Source of the DNA: Acidovorax sp. NCPPB 3576
GTDB lineage: Bacteria; Pseudomonadota; Gammaproteobacteria; Burkholderiales; Burkholderiaceae_C
NCBI RefSeq assembly: GCF_028473605.1
Contig: NZ_CP097267.1
Location: 1,058,501 to 1,122,500, forward strand
Direction of reading: 5' to 3'
Length of the DNA: 64,000 nucleotides
The notes under the pieces were generated by a model. It worked only from the letters and a program-made list of their open reading frames with translations. It was not told the DNA's origin and searched no databases. This document shows, in pieces, positions 1 to 9,044 of this stretch (within the stretch, counting starts at the first letter, position 1; every line of letters starts with the position of its first letter). Position numbers and translations under genes: made by a program.

Positions 1-402
1 AAAGACGCCTGCAGCGCCTTCGGCGGCCACATCATCGTGGGGCTGGATGCCAAGGACGGCAAGGTCGCCACCGACGGCTGGAGCAAGCTCACGGGCCACG
101 AGGTGGTCGATCTGGCCAAGAAGTTCGAGGACTGGGGCGTGGAGTCGATCATCTATACCGACATCGGCCGCGATGGCATGCTGTCGGGCATCAACATCGA
201 TGCCACGGTCAAGCTGGCGCAATCGCTCAGCATCCCCGTCATCGCCTCGGGCGGCCTGGCCAACATGGCCGACATCGACCAGCTGTGCGCGGTGGAGGGC
301 GAAGGCATCGAAGGCGTGATCTGCGGCCGTGCCATCTATTCCGGCGACCTGGATTTCGCCGCGGCACAGGCCCGAGCGGACGAATTGAACGGCGCTGCCT
401 GA
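1..402 (+). CDS. hisA: HisA, ProFAR isomerase (5' part outside window)
   Basis: C-terminal 133 residues of the cytoplasmic (beta/alpha)8 isomerase that converts ProFAR to PRFAR in histidine synthesis. The open frame runs in from base 1. Diagnostic pieces are the second-half strands [10 protein letters not shown] and the phosphate-binding loops [11 protein letters not shown] and [10 protein letters not shown], followed by a [11 protein letters not shown] loop, all as in full-length HisA. The protein ends at a TGA at 400-402. In most Betaproteobacteria hisF follows directly. Here hisF is at 19657, so the operon is interrupted by the pel region. Identification is secure; the start is not visible. 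Confidence 0.97.
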   Translation, partial: KDACSAFGGHIIVGLDAKDGKVATDGWSKLTGHEVVDLAKKFEDWGVESIIYTDIGRDGMLSGINIDATVKLAQSLSIPVIASGGLANMADIDQLCAVEGEGIEGVICGRAIYSGDLDFAAAQARADELNGAA

Positions 403-535
403 CGCCTTCGGTCAGGCCGCCCCAGGATGCCTTGCGGCGGCTGAGGCGGGTTTTCAGGCACAGGCACTTGCAAGTGTCCCGGTGCCGGGCCGTCCGTGCC
501 ATCGGTCCGGCGGCTTCCCCTCCAACGCGATAACC

Positions 536-568
536 CGCCGAGCGCCGGGCACTCTTCAACGCTCGGCG
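536..568 (-). terminator. Weak hairpin after the pel-linked lipoprotein gene
   Basis: CGCCGAGCG (536-544) pairs with CGCTCGGCG (560-568) across a 15-nt loop, just beyond the stop codon of the minus-strand gene at 579. There is no T-run on either strand, so a terminator role is only a guess. The rest of 403-578 holds a 12-bp palindrome, CACTTGCAAGTG (465-476), and no gene that I can support. Confidence 0.3.
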
Positions 569-578
569 CCTGCCTGGG

Positions 579-1784
579 TCAACATCCCGTGACGGCGCGC
601 CCCTGATTCACTGCGGCCACCGTCTGCAGCAGGTTCGTCCAGTACGAAGGCAGCGCATCCCAAGGGTTGCCCACGTCCGCCACCGGGTCGTATTCGAGGT
701 TCGTCATGTAGATGGGGCCGGCGTTGTACCGGGCCGAGGCGGCGGTCTGCACGGCCCGTTGCATGTCGGCGCAGGTGGCGGTGTTGTGCACCAGCGAGCT
801 TTGGCGGCTGTTGGCCAGGGTGTACAGCCAGGGCGCGGTGCGCGGGTCGTAGCTGGCATAGGTGCTGTTGCGGCCTTCGAAGGTGACGAGCACGTCGGCC
901 ACCGCGGCGTAGCCGGCGGCAGGCACCATGCCGGGGTTGCCGATCACGCGCAGGCTGGCATCCTGGGCCTTGATGTAGCTGTAGATCTCGCGGTAGAAGT
1001 CGAGCCGCGCTGTTTCGGACGCCATCTCGTCCAGGAAGATGCCGCTGATCGCCCCCCGCCCGAAGAGCGCGATGTAGTTGTCGATGTTGGCCTTGATGCT
1101 GGCCAGCGAACGCGAGCCCGTGCCGTAGCCGGTATAGACATAGCCCACGACCTTGCCGCCGGCCGACACGAAGGCGTTGACGGCGCTCACATAGCTGGCC
1201 TCCGCCGTGCTGAACACGCCGTTGTTGGGGTTCAGGATGGCGGTGACGGACACCGCAGGGTTCGCCGCCGCGCCGCTGGCCAGCAGCGCCCAGCCCTGGC
1301 CCGACGAAGGGTGGAAGTAGGCGGGCACCAGCACTTCCAGCGCCGCGGGTGCCGGGCGCAGGTACACCACGCGCGTGGCGGTGACCGACTGGCCGGACAC
1401 GCTGGTGGTGGCGCTGATCTCCTGCCGGCCCGCCGCCGCGTTGGACAGGGTGGCCGTCGCCACGCCCGCGCGGGTGGCGCTGGTGGTCGAGAACGTGCCG
1501 GGCAGGGCGGAAAAGCTCACCGCCGTGCCATCGGCCGCGTCGGCACCGTTCACCGTGACGCGCGCCGTAACGGCCAGGGCGGCATTCGCGTTGAAGACGG
1601 CCTCGGCCTCCGGAGCGCTCAAGGTGATGGCAATGCTGGTCGGGGTGGGGGTCACCGGTGTCGAGGGGTCGGTCGATCCCCCTCCACCGCCGCCGCCGCA
1701 GGCGGCCAGCAAAGCGGCAAGGGACAGGCCGCACCAGCGGGTGAGGCGGGCAATGAGGGTGACGCGGGCGGGAATGCGGGGCAT
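579..1784 (-). CDS. Spherulin-4-like (GH135-related) lipoprotein, copy 1
   Basis: 401-residue predicted lipoprotein. A signal peptide ends in the lipobox LLAAC (Cys29), followed by a Gly-rich tether. Residues about 48-145 look like a bacterial Ig-like (invasin-type) domain. Residues about 148-395 match the spherulation-specific family 4 domain, a TIM-barrel family related to fungal Sph3 (GH135), which cleaves alpha-1,4-GalNAc polymers. The strand GIFLDEM puts an Asp-Glu pair at 252-253, the kind of acidic pair that is catalytic in Sph3. A C-terminal Cys and an internal Cys (CADM) are shared with copy 2 and may form a disulfide. It is the last gene of the pel run, 84 bp after copy 2. Role inferred: trimming Pel at the cell surface. 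The family call is good; activity is unproven. Confidence 0.8.
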   Translation of the reverse strand: MPRIPARVTLIARLTRWCGLSLAALLAACGGGGGGGSTDPSTPVTPTPTSIAITLSAPEAEAVFNANAALAVTARVTVNGADAADGTAVSFSALPGTFSTTSATRAGVATATLSNAAAGRQEISATTSVSGQSVTATRVVYLRPAPAALEVLVPAYFHPSSGQGWALLASGAAANPAVSVTAILNPNNGVFSTAEASYVSAVNAFVSAGGKVVGYVYTGYGTGSRSLASIKANIDNYIALFGRGAISGIFLDEMASETARLDFYREIYSYIKAQDASLRVIGNPGMVPAAGYAAVADVLVTFEGRNSTYASYDPRTAPWLYTLANSRQSSLVHNTATCADMQRAVQTAASARYNAGPIYMTNLEYDPVADVGNPWDALPSYWTNLLQTVAAVNQGRAVTGC

Positions 1785-1868
1785 GGTGTGTCCTTGGCGG
1801 GCGATGAAGGGGATGGTGATGTGTCGGAGGGCAGTGGTGCAATCGGCGTGCGGGGGGCAGGCTGCGGA

Positions 1869-3086
1869 TCAGCAGGTGGGCAAGGTGGCGCCGCGGTTGA
1901 CCGAATCCACGGTGCCCAGCAGGCGGGTCCAGTAGGGCGGAAGGGTGTCCCAGGGGTTGCCTTCCTGCGTGTCGGGGTCGAACGTGTCGTCGGTGACATA
2001 GACCACGCCGCTGTTCACGCGCGCCGTGGCCGCCGAGCGCACGGCGGCCTGCATGGCCGCGCAGTCGGCCGCGTCGTGCACCAGGGCGTTCTGGCGCGTG
2101 TTGGCCATCTGGTAGAGCCACCCGCCGCTGGCGCGGGGGTCGTAGTCGGCAAACGCCGCGTTGCGGTTCTCGAAGGTCACGAGGGTGTCGGCCACGGCGG
2201 CATAGGCGGCGTTGGGCACGGTGCCCGGGTTGCCCACCACGCGCAAGGTGGCGCCCTTGCTCTTGATGTAATCGAAGAGCTGCCGGTAATAGGTGATCCG
2301 GCCTGGGGCGGACGACATCTCGTCGATGAAGAGCCCGCTCACCAGCCCGGTGCCGTAGAGGCTGAGGTATTTGTCGATGTTGCCCTTGACCTTGCTGATC
2401 GAGCGCGACCCATAGCCCGTGTACACATAGCCCAGCAGCTTGCCGCCCGCCCGCACGAAGGCCGTGGCGGCGGTGGTGAACTCGGGGTTGGCGCGGGTGA
2501 AGACGCCGTTGTTGGGGTTGAGGATGGCTGTGACGGTGACGGACGGGTAGGCGGCGGCACCTGCGGTCATGGCATCCCAGGGCGAGCCTTCCGAAGGGTA
2601 GAAATACGCGGGAACCAGCACTTCCATGGGCGCGGCGGCGGGCCGCACGTAGAGGGTGCGCGAGGCGGTCACGGCGCCGTCGCTCAAGGGCACCGATGCG
2701 CTCAGGGTCTGGCGGCCCAGTCCGGTGGGCGTGAACGTCGTGCCGGCCCCGCCGCCTTGTAGCGCAGCCACCGGTGGCGCAAAACTGCCCGAGGTGGCGG
2801 AGAAATCGACGGCCATGCCGTCGGGGATGGCACCCGTGCCGGCCTGCAACGTCAACGACACCGGTACGCTGGCCCCGAGATCGAACACGTCCTGCTCCGG
2901 CGGCGCGGCAAAGGCGGCTTGCGCGCCGGCCTTGACGGCTTCGGCCTTTTGCGAGCTGACCTCGGCTGCCTCATTGCCACCGCCGCCGCAGGCGGTCAGC
3001 AATCCGGCAAGCAGCCCGCAGACCGGCCAGATTCCCCTGCGCAGCGGTGCGCGGTCCGGCAAGGCACGGTGAATCGCGTTCGGCAT
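1869..3086 (-). CDS. Spherulin-4-like (GH135-related) lipoprotein, copy 2
   Basis: 405-residue paralogue of the adjacent gene. The start at 3086 is chosen because it gives a clean lipoprotein signal (lipobox LLTAC, Cys33) behind a GGGGAG ribosome site; an upstream extension would run into pelG. Layout is the same: Gly-rich tether, Ig-like domain about 65-150, Spherulin-4 domain about 154-400 with the acidic pair Asp255-Glu256 in GLFIDEM, and a C-terminal Cys. It shares long near-identical blocks with copy 1 (TAILNPNNGVF, GYVYTGYG), so the pair arose by duplication and then diverged, mainly in the N-terminal third. It lies 70 bp after pelG on the same strand, so co-transcription with pel is likely. 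Predicted surface glycoside hydrolase acting on a GalNAc-rich polymer. Confidence 0.8.
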   Translation of the reverse strand: MPNAIHRALPDRAPLRRGIWPVCGLLAGLLTACGGGGNEAAEVSSQKAEAVKAGAQAAFAAPPEQDVFDLGASVPVSLTLQAGTGAIPDGMAVDFSATSGSFAPPVAALQGGGAGTTFTPTGLGRQTLSASVPLSDGAVTASRTLYVRPAAAPMEVLVPAYFYPSEGSPWDAMTAGAAAYPSVTVTAILNPNNGVFTRANPEFTTAATAFVRAGGKLLGYVYTGYGSRSISKVKGNIDKYLSLYGTGLVSGLFIDEMSSAPGRITYYRQLFDYIKSKGATLRVVGNPGTVPNAAYAAVADTLVTFENRNAAFADYDPRASGGWLYQMANTRQNALVHDAADCAAMQAAVRSAATARVNSGVVYVTDDTFDPDTQEGNPWDTLPPYWTRLLGTVDSVNRGATLPTC

Positions 3087-3156
3087 GGCGCTCCCCTTTT
3101 TTCGTGCAATCGGTGGAATACCGTTTCGATCCATTGTCCACCGAACGCGCGCCGGG

Positions 3157-4530
3157 CTACTGCAGCATGAAGGTTTCGTACTCCAGCCGGTTGAGCTGGC
3201 GTGACAACAGGTACATGCCGGTGCACAGCGTGAGCAGCGTGGACAGCGCAAAGCCATAGCCGTACAGGGCCGCGCCGGCATACAGCGTGAAGCCGGTGAG
3301 CGCGATGTTCAGCAGCACGAACTGCACGCACAGCAGCAGCACGATGCGCCGCTGGTCCAGGTAGAAGAACACGTTCAGGATGGCCATCAGCCCCACCTGC
3401 AGGCCCGCGCCGATCACCTGCACGTGCAGCAGCGGCAGGTACAGCCGCGAGATGCCCAGCACGTCCAGCAGCGCCGGCCCGGCCACGAAGGTCACCAAAA
3501 TGGCCAGCGTCTGGATCTTGCCGATCTCGCCCAGCCCCTGCTGGATCGAATAGACCATCTCGTCGCGCATGGCCTCGATGTATTCGAGCGAGCCGCCGCT
3601 GCGCACCGCGTCGTAGAACTTGTCGTAGTACTCGACGAAGTCGGTCTCGATGCGCACCAGGAACACCGCCATGCCCGGGATGATGGACAGGTAGGCCAGG
3701 AACACCGGAAGGTCGTAGATGAGCGATGCGCGCAGCCCGCCGATGATGTTCTGGGACGTCGGCGGGAAGTACCAGAACATGAACTTGTCGATCCAGATCC
3801 CGAAGTTGTACAGGAACCCGATGGCCACCAGCGACGGATACAGCAGCTTGCGCTCCGCGAAGTCGAACGCGATCAGCCGCCCCTTGGGGTTGAACTCCTG
3901 CACCACCAGAATCCACATGCCCGCCAGCAGCAGGTAGTTGCCCAGCACGAAGCCCGTCAGCAGCCCCTCCAGGCCCCAGGGGCGCATGAAGAGCGAGCCG
4001 ATCACGATCACCGCGTAGGCCAGCCCGAACAGCAGCACGATCTCCTTGTAGCGCTTCATGCCGGACAGCAGCACCGTCAGCACCCACACGTCGCACATCA
4101 GGGTGAAGCCCGCCAGCATCAGCATGCGGTACACCAGCCCCAGGTTGGGCAGCAGCAGGAACAGCGCGACCGTGCCCAGGGCACCTGCCACCAGGGTGAC
4201 CACCAGCAGCAGCCCGTGCAGGTTGGGCAGGATGAGGTCCTTGCGCTTTTCGAACAGCCGGTCCGACACGAAGCGCGTGAAGGCCAACTGCACCAGCCCC
4301 GTGAGAATCAGGCTGCCCGCCACCATGTAGGTAACCGAGGTCTGGAACTGCGTGACCAAAAAGCCCGGCACCACCACGCTGGCGCTGAAAATACCGATGA
4401 GCAGGATGCCCACGATGGAGAAGACCCACGGGCCCGAGCCGATGACGCCCGCATACGCGTAGGCCTGCACCAGGCTCACCAGGGTGTTCTTGCGCAGCAT
4501 GCGGCGCAGTTCGAATCCGATGCCAGCCAT
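3157..4530 (-). CDS. pelG: PelG, inner-membrane Pel polysaccharide transporter
   Basis: 457-residue polytopic membrane protein, with about 12 hydrophobic segments visible. It belongs to the PelG family of MATE/Wzx-like (MOP superfamily) flippases. PelG is the membrane part of the PelD-E-F-G synthase complex that moves the growing Pel chain to the periplasm. It begins MAGIGFELRRMLRK, typical of PelG. The ATG at 4530 overlaps the pelF stop by one base (TGATG), which argues for translational coupling and against the longer upstream frame. The length is normal for the family. Followed by the two Spherulin-4 lipoprotein genes. Confidence 0.95.
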   Translation of the reverse strand: MAGIGFELRRMLRKNTLVSLVQAYAYAGVIGSGPWVFSIVGILLIGIFSASVVVPGFLVTQFQTSVTYMVAGSLILTGLVQLAFTRFVSDRLFEKRKDLILPNLHGLLLVVTLVAGALGTVALFLLLPNLGLVYRMLMLAGFTLMCDVWVLTVLLSGMKRYKEIVLLFGLAYAVIVIGSLFMRPWGLEGLLTGFVLGNYLLLAGMWILVVQEFNPKGRLIAFDFAERKLLYPSLVAIGFLYNFGIWIDKFMFWYFPPTSQNIIGGLRASLIYDLPVFLAYLSIIPGMAVFLVRIETDFVEYYDKFYDAVRSGGSLEYIEAMRDEMVYSIQQGLGEIGKIQTLAILVTFVAGPALLDVLGISRLYLPLLHVQVIGAGLQVGLMAILNVFFYLDQRRIVLLLCVQFVLLNIALTGFTLYAGAALYGYGFALSTLLTLCTGMYLLSRQLNRLEYETFMLQ

Positions 4531-6062
4531 CAGCGGGGGCCCTCCGTCTTCCGGAACGCGGTCTCGTACACGCTGCGGTAGCGGTCGAACATCATCGTGT
4601 CGGTGTAGTAACGCTCCACGCGCGCGATGGCCGCCCGGCTGGCACTCTCCCATGCGGCGGGGTCGTTGAGCAGCGACAGCGAGGCATCGGCCAGGCGCTG
4701 TGGGTCGGCGATCGGCACCACCTTGCCCGAGGCGCCGAGCGCCTTGTCGTCATCGTCCAGGCCTTCGATGAGCTGGCGGCACGAGCCCACGTCGGTGGAC
4801 ACGGTGGGCACGCCCGCGGCATAGCCCTCCAGGATCACCAGGGGCAGCGCCTCGCTGATCGACGAGAGGATCACGAGGCCGATGCGCGGCATGAGGTCTT
4901 CCACTCGCTGAAACCCCAGGAAGCGGATGTTCTGCTCCAGCCCCAGGCTGCGCACGAGGTTCGTGCACTCCTGCGCGTAGGCCGGGTCTTCCTCGGTGGG
5001 GCCGGCGATCCAGCCCTCGGCCTGCGGCAGCTGGTTGACCACGCGGCGCATGGCGCGGATGAAGGTCTTGATGTCCTTGATGGGCACCACGCGGCCGATG
5101 AGGCACAGCACCGGCGGCACCTGGGCCGGGCGCTTGTCGCGCAGCGGCGCGAAGCGGCCGAGGTTGATGCCGTTCGGTATGTTGAAGGTGCGCGACGCCT
5201 CGGCGCCGTCGGTCACCTGCCGCAGCCGGTTGGTTTCGTAGAGCGCGATGATCGGGTCGGCCGCCGCATAGCAGAAGTAGCCCAGCCATTCGAAGAACTG
5301 GATCCACATCTGGCGGAAATACGACAGCTCGGTCGGGTCGCGCTGGAAGACGTTTCGGTTGTCGCGGATCCACTCGCTCTTGAACAGGTCGATCTTGCGT
5401 TCCTTGGTGTAGATGCCGTGTTCCGACAGGATCAGCGGCACGCCGCGCGACTGCTCGATCAGCCCGCCGAGAAAGCCGGCGTAGCCGGTGGAGGCGCAGT
5501 GCACCACGCGCACCGGAATCAGCTGCTGCGCCACGCGGGCCAGGGTCCACAGCGGCTGGTACATGATGCGCACCGTCCAGAAGTAGTCCACGAACGACGG
5601 GTCGGTGCAATGGTCGCGGTAGCTCTTGCAGATGATCTCCCAGGCCCGCTCGCTGTAGAGAAAGTCTTCGAGCGGCAGGCGCCCGCCGGGCTGCATCTGC
5701 CTGGTGATATCGCGGAACGCGGCCATGGTCTGCGGGCTGCGGTCGCCCGTGCGGAACGACTCCACCAGGGTGTGCACCATGTCCAGGGCCGCACGGTCGC
5801 CCTTGCGCCGCGCGGGCAGCGTGCGCACGCCCAGGTGGTCGTAGAGGTAATGCTCCTCGAAGTGCACGACGTTCGGCGGCAGCTCGTACTTGAACGTGGA
5901 ATAGTCCTCGCGGCGGCTGCCCAGGAAGACGATGGCAAAGCGGTACTCCGGGTAGGCACGGATGATCTGGTTGATCCAGCTGGACACGCCTCCACTCACA
6001 TAGGGGAAGGTACCCTCCAGCAGCAGGGCCACATCCGCCTCGCTGGCTTTGGGCCCTGTCAT
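4530..6062 (-). CDS. pelF: PelF, cytoplasmic Pel glycosyltransferase
   Basis: 510-residue GT-B enzyme of family GT4, the polymerase that builds the Pel chain from UDP-sugar. The N-terminal half has the PelF signature EGTFPYVSGGVSSW (near residues 16-29). The C-terminal nucleotide-binding half has LIGRVVPIKDIK and a SEALPLVILEG segment carrying the E-x7-E acidic pair of retaining GT4 enzymes. The ATG at 6062 forms an ATGA overlap with the pelE stop, so it is preferred to the in-frame codon 51 bp upstream. The protein has no signal peptide and works with PelD, PelE and PelG at the inner membrane. Confidence 0.96.
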   Translation of the reverse strand: MTGPKASEADVALLLEGTFPYVSGGVSSWINQIIRAYPEYRFAIVFLGSRREDYSTFKYELPPNVVHFEEHYLYDHLGVRTLPARRKGDRAALDMVHTLVESFRTGDRSPQTMAAFRDITRQMQPGGRLPLEDFLYSERAWEIICKSYRDHCTDPSFVDYFWTVRIMYQPLWTLARVAQQLIPVRVVHCASTGYAGFLGGLIEQSRGVPLILSEHGIYTKERKIDLFKSEWIRDNRNVFQRDPTELSYFRQMWIQFFEWLGYFCYAAADPIIALYETNRLRQVTDGAEASRTFNIPNGINLGRFAPLRDKRPAQVPPVLCLIGRVVPIKDIKTFIRAMRRVVNQLPQAEGWIAGPTEEDPAYAQECTNLVRSLGLEQNIRFLGFQRVEDLMPRIGLVILSSISEALPLVILEGYAAGVPTVSTDVGSCRQLIEGLDDDDKALGASGKVVPIADPQRLADASLSLLNDPAAWESASRAAIARVERYYTDTMMFDRYRSVYETAFRKTEGPR

Positions 6063-7072
6063 GGCGTGCTCCAGTAATCGAGAACGGGGCGCAGCCGTGG
6101 CAGCGCGCGCCATTGGTTGAGCTGCTGCACCAACTCGCGCGTTTGCGCGAAGTCGCGCCGCTCAAAGCACAGTTCGGCCTGGTAGGGCAGTACGCGCGTG
6201 GCGGGCAATCCCAAGTTCCGGGCGAGCGCGTAGGCGGCTTCGGCCTCGTCCACGCGGCCCAGCAGGTGCAGCAGGCGGCCGCGGCGCAGGTTCAGTTGCG
6301 GATGGTCCGGCTGCTGCGCGAGCACCTGCTCGCAGTACTGCAGCGATTCCTTCACGGCATGGTCGCGCAGGTCGCCCTGCACCAGCTCCTGATAGACCAG
6401 CTCCCAGTACAGGTCGGACAGCCGGAAGGCCGATTCGACGGTGAGCGGCCCCGGCACGTCGCCTTCGGTTTCCCTGGCCAGGCGCAGCGCATCCAGTTCG
6501 CTGTCGATGGTGCGGTTGATGCGTTTTTCCAGCGTATCCAGCATGCCGTAGGCGAGCAGGCGCAAATCCTCGCTCGGATCGCTCAGCACCGTGCGCAGCA
6601 GGGGCGAGGCAATGCGGCCGGACACGTGCTGCAGCGCCACCATGGCGCGCATGCGCGTCTGCATCGGGGCCTGGCTGTTGCCCAAAAAGGACCGCAACCC
6701 GGACTGGCGAAAGCTCCCCTGCATGCGCTGGTGGCGATCGAATTCGGGCAGCCGCAGCGATTCGAAATCGCCCTGCGACGATGGGCTGCGATAGATGCGC
6801 AGCACCACGACGGCCGCGATGACCCCGACGAATCCGACGATGGGCACGGCATAGCTGAACACCGCCATCAGGCCCAGCACCGGCGCGCGCGGCCGGGCCT
6901 GGTCGCCTGACAGCAGGGGCAGCAGAAAGAAGGACAGCATCACGCAGGCCAGGGCATGCACCACCAGGTAGCTGGACAGGGCCGCATCCGTGTGGCCTTG
7001 CAGCAGCGCGGGCCCGCTCCAGGCGCCGATCTCCAGCAGCAGCGCGGAGATGGCGAACTTGAGGTTAAGCAT
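6059..7072 (-). CDS. pelE: PelE, inner-membrane Pel synthase component
   Basis: 337 residues. The N-terminal part has three hydrophobic stretches (about residues 5-25, 35-55, 65-90). The soluble helical C-terminal part has TPR-like pairs (for example HPQLNLRRGRLLHLLGRVDEAEA, split here as HPQLNLRRG and LLGRVDEAEA). This is the architecture of PelE, which scaffolds PelD, PelF and PelG. It overlaps the pelD end by 8 bp and the pelF start by 4 bp. Sequence conservation is low in this family, so the call rests on architecture and position between pelD and pelF. Confidence 0.9.
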   Translation of the reverse strand: MLNLKFAISALLLEIGAWSGPALLQGHTDAALSSYLVVHALACVMLSFFLLPLLSGDQARPRAPVLGLMAVFSYAVPIVGFVGVIAAVVVLRIYRSPSSQGDFESLRLPEFDRHQRMQGSFRQSGLRSFLGNSQAPMQTRMRAMVALQHVSGRIASPLLRTVLSDPSEDLRLLAYGMLDTLEKRINRTIDSELDALRLARETEGDVPGPLTVESAFRLSDLYWELVYQELVQGDLRDHAVKESLQYCEQVLAQQPDHPQLNLRRGRLLHLLGRVDEAEAAYALARNLGLPATRVLPYQAELCFERRDFAQTRELVQQLNQWRALPRLRPVLDYWSTP

Positions 7073-8465
7073 GGGCCATTCCGTTCAGCCGCTGCAGCAC
7101 GGCCAGGGGCTCGCCGTTCAGCGCGATGATGTGCGGGAACACGCCGGCCTCCGCCAGCGGCTTGCCGCTCTTTTGGCCCGACCAGATCTCCAGGCGGTTG
7201 ATGTAGCCCTCGGCGGTGGCGTTGTCGCCCAGTGGCATCAGCATGGCCAGCACCTGGCGATCGTTGCCGGTGATGAGCCAGCTTTCGTCCAGCTCGCGTT
7301 TCAGCCGCTCGATCTGGCCCGGCAGGCCGGCCTCGATGGCGCGCGGCAGGAACTCCAGCGCCACGATCACGCTGGGCACCTTGGCCGTGTCGCGGATGTG
7401 GGCCAGGCGCTGCGCCTCGAAGGCGAAGTCGGCGGGGCACTGCGGCAGCTCCTTCAGGATCGGCGCGGCTACCGTCTGCATGGCCAGGCCGTCGGTGTAG
7501 TAGCCCAGCAGCAGGTTGATGGTCTGCAGGTTCTCGGCCTGCAGCGAGAAGAACGGCATGTCCTCGATCACCAGCAGCCCGTAGATCTCGCCCCCGAGGT
7601 CCAGCAACGGCGCGGCGGCGAGGTAGCGGGTCTGCTGCTGGTCCGCCAGCATCTGGCTCACGTGGCAGAGCTTGCGGGTTTCCAGTGCCTGCTGCACGAG
7701 CGGGTCGCGCTCGTGCAGCTCCGCGCCGCTGCCGATGCGGGCCACGGCCCGGGCCTCGATGCGGTCCTCGGTGGCGGCATACAGCGCCGCAGATTCGAGC
7801 TGGCAGTACTGGGCCAGCAGGCGCAGCAGGGTCTGCGCGCCCTGGGCCGCATCCTCTTCGGAACCGTTCAGCGCCTGCAGCGTGGACAGCGCGTCGCGCA
7901 TGGACATCGGCCGGCCGATCAGCTCCTGCTCCAGGCGGTCGTGCGACAGGCGCAGCAGGTAGTACTGCCGCACCAGATGCTCCAGGCGCTGGTCGAGGTA
8001 CAGCTGCACGTTCTCGGCGCGGCGGGTGCGTGCCTGCCAGAGGCTGGAGAACTCGCCCACCAGCATCACGAGGATCAGGCCCCCGAGAAAGAAGATCTGC
8101 GGAAAGGTGTCGTAGTGCCCGAAGTTGAGCGCCAGCCAGCCGGCCAGCAGCACGAAGGCACCGCCCAGCCCGGCCAGGGGGCCGTAGCGCAGGGCAACGA
8201 TCACGGGTGCGAGCCAGGACCAGGGAAACGCGGCCTCGCTCCACAGCGGGTCGAAGGGCTCCAGCAGCATGCCCAGCGCGAGCGCGATGATCGGCAGCAG
8301 CAGCGTCTCTGCCAGCATGACCGCCGGGCGGGTGTCGGTGTCGGCCAGCTTGCCCAGCAGGTTGGTGGGCAGGTGGCGCACGCTCGGCGTGGCTGGCGGC
8401 TCGGGCGCAGCCGCCCCGACGGTGCGCCGCCGCTGCTCGGCCGACGAGGGGGTCTCTGATGCCAT
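7065..8465 (-). CDS. pelD: PelD, c-di-GMP receptor of the Pel synthase
   Basis: 466 residues: four N-terminal membrane segments (about 48-135), a coiled stretch, a GAF domain (about 190-320) and a degenerate GGDEF domain (about 340-455). The GGDEF active-site motif is absent, so it should not make c-di-GMP, but an I-site RxxD is present (RELD, residues 390-393), as in the c-di-GMP-binding PelD of Pseudomonas aeruginosa. Pel synthesis is therefore probably switched on after translation by c-di-GMP. The gene starts 4 bp after pelC ends and overlaps pelE by 8 bp. Confidence 0.95.
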   Translation of the reverse strand: MASETPSSAEQRRRTVGAAAPEPPATPSVRHLPTNLLGKLADTDTRPAVMLAETLLLPIIALALGMLLEPFDPLWSEAAFPWSWLAPVIVALRYGPLAGLGGAFVLLAGWLALNFGHYDTFPQIFFLGGLILVMLVGEFSSLWQARTRRAENVQLYLDQRLEHLVRQYYLLRLSHDRLEQELIGRPMSMRDALSTLQALNGSEEDAAQGAQTLLRLLAQYCQLESAALYAATEDRIEARAVARIGSGAELHERDPLVQQALETRKLCHVSQMLADQQQTRYLAAAPLLDLGGEIYGLLVIEDMPFFSLQAENLQTINLLLGYYTDGLAMQTVAAPILKELPQCPADFAFEAQRLAHIRDTAKVPSVIVALEFLPRAIEAGLPGQIERLKRELDESWLITGNDRQVLAMLMPLGDNATAEGYINRLEIWSGQKSGKPLAEAGVFPHIIALNGEPLAVLQRLNGMAHA

Positions 8466-8469
8466 GGCT

Positions 8470-9021
8470 TCAGCGGGCGCGTGACAGGCCGGAGTCCAGC
8501 AGGTCGCGGATCAGCTTCTGCGCCACGCCGGACAGCGCTTCGCGGCTCCAGCCGCTCTTGCCGCCAGTGCCGCTCCAGATCGTGTCGCCGGAGGCCACAT
8601 CGATGATCTGCAGCGTCACGCCCGCGGCGGGCTCGCCGTCCACGCCGACCTTGTAGCGCCATTCGTCCACCGCCCCCGTGAGCGCGTATTTCGCCTGCTG
8701 CTCCCGCGCCCAGGCCAGCACTTCCTGCTGGCGCTTGGCGTCGCCCGCATCGAACAGCGCTTCCTGCTGCGTGCTGGTGGGGTAGCGCTGGATGCGGCCC
8801 ACGCCGCGCGCATGCAGCAGGGCCTGCGCGATGGCCTCGGCGCGGTTGCCGGCCAGCGGGGTCTCGGTGTGGTTGGCGAACGGCAGCACCACCCAGGTGG
8901 CGTTGCGCTCCAGCGCCGGGGGCTCGCCGCGGTCGATGGTGGAGCAGGCGGCCAGCAGCAGCAGGGCGCCGCCGGCGGCGATGACTTGCAGGCGTTGCAG
9001 CAGGGTGCGGTGGTGTTGCAT
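8470..9021 (-). CDS. pelC: PelC, outer-membrane-associated lipoprotein
   Basis: 183-residue lipoprotein with lipobox LLAAC followed by STIDRGE. The mature domain begins WVVLPFANHTETPLAGNRA, typical of PelC, which forms a dodecameric ring in the periplasm under the PelB barrel and guides the polymer out. The start is the ATG at 9021, preceded by AAAGGA at good spacing. An ATG at 9045 would add eight residues and overlap the pelB stop. The length fits the family. Confidence 0.93.
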   Translation of the reverse strand: MQHHRTLLQRLQVIAAGGALLLLAACSTIDRGEPPALERNATWVVLPFANHTETPLAGNRAEAIAQALLHARGVGRIQRYPTSTQQEALFDAGDAKRQQEVLAWAREQQAKYALTGAVDEWRYKVGVDGEPAAGVTLQIIDVASGDTIWSGTGGKSGWSREALSGVAQKLIRDLLDSGLSRAR

Positions 9022-9044
9022 GGTGGATTCCTTTGAAGACGACA

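Noticed and set aside
7065..8465. PelD as an active diguanylate cyclase
   Set aside because: The GGDEF active-site signature is missing; only the RxxD inhibitory-site motif remains, fitting a receptor.
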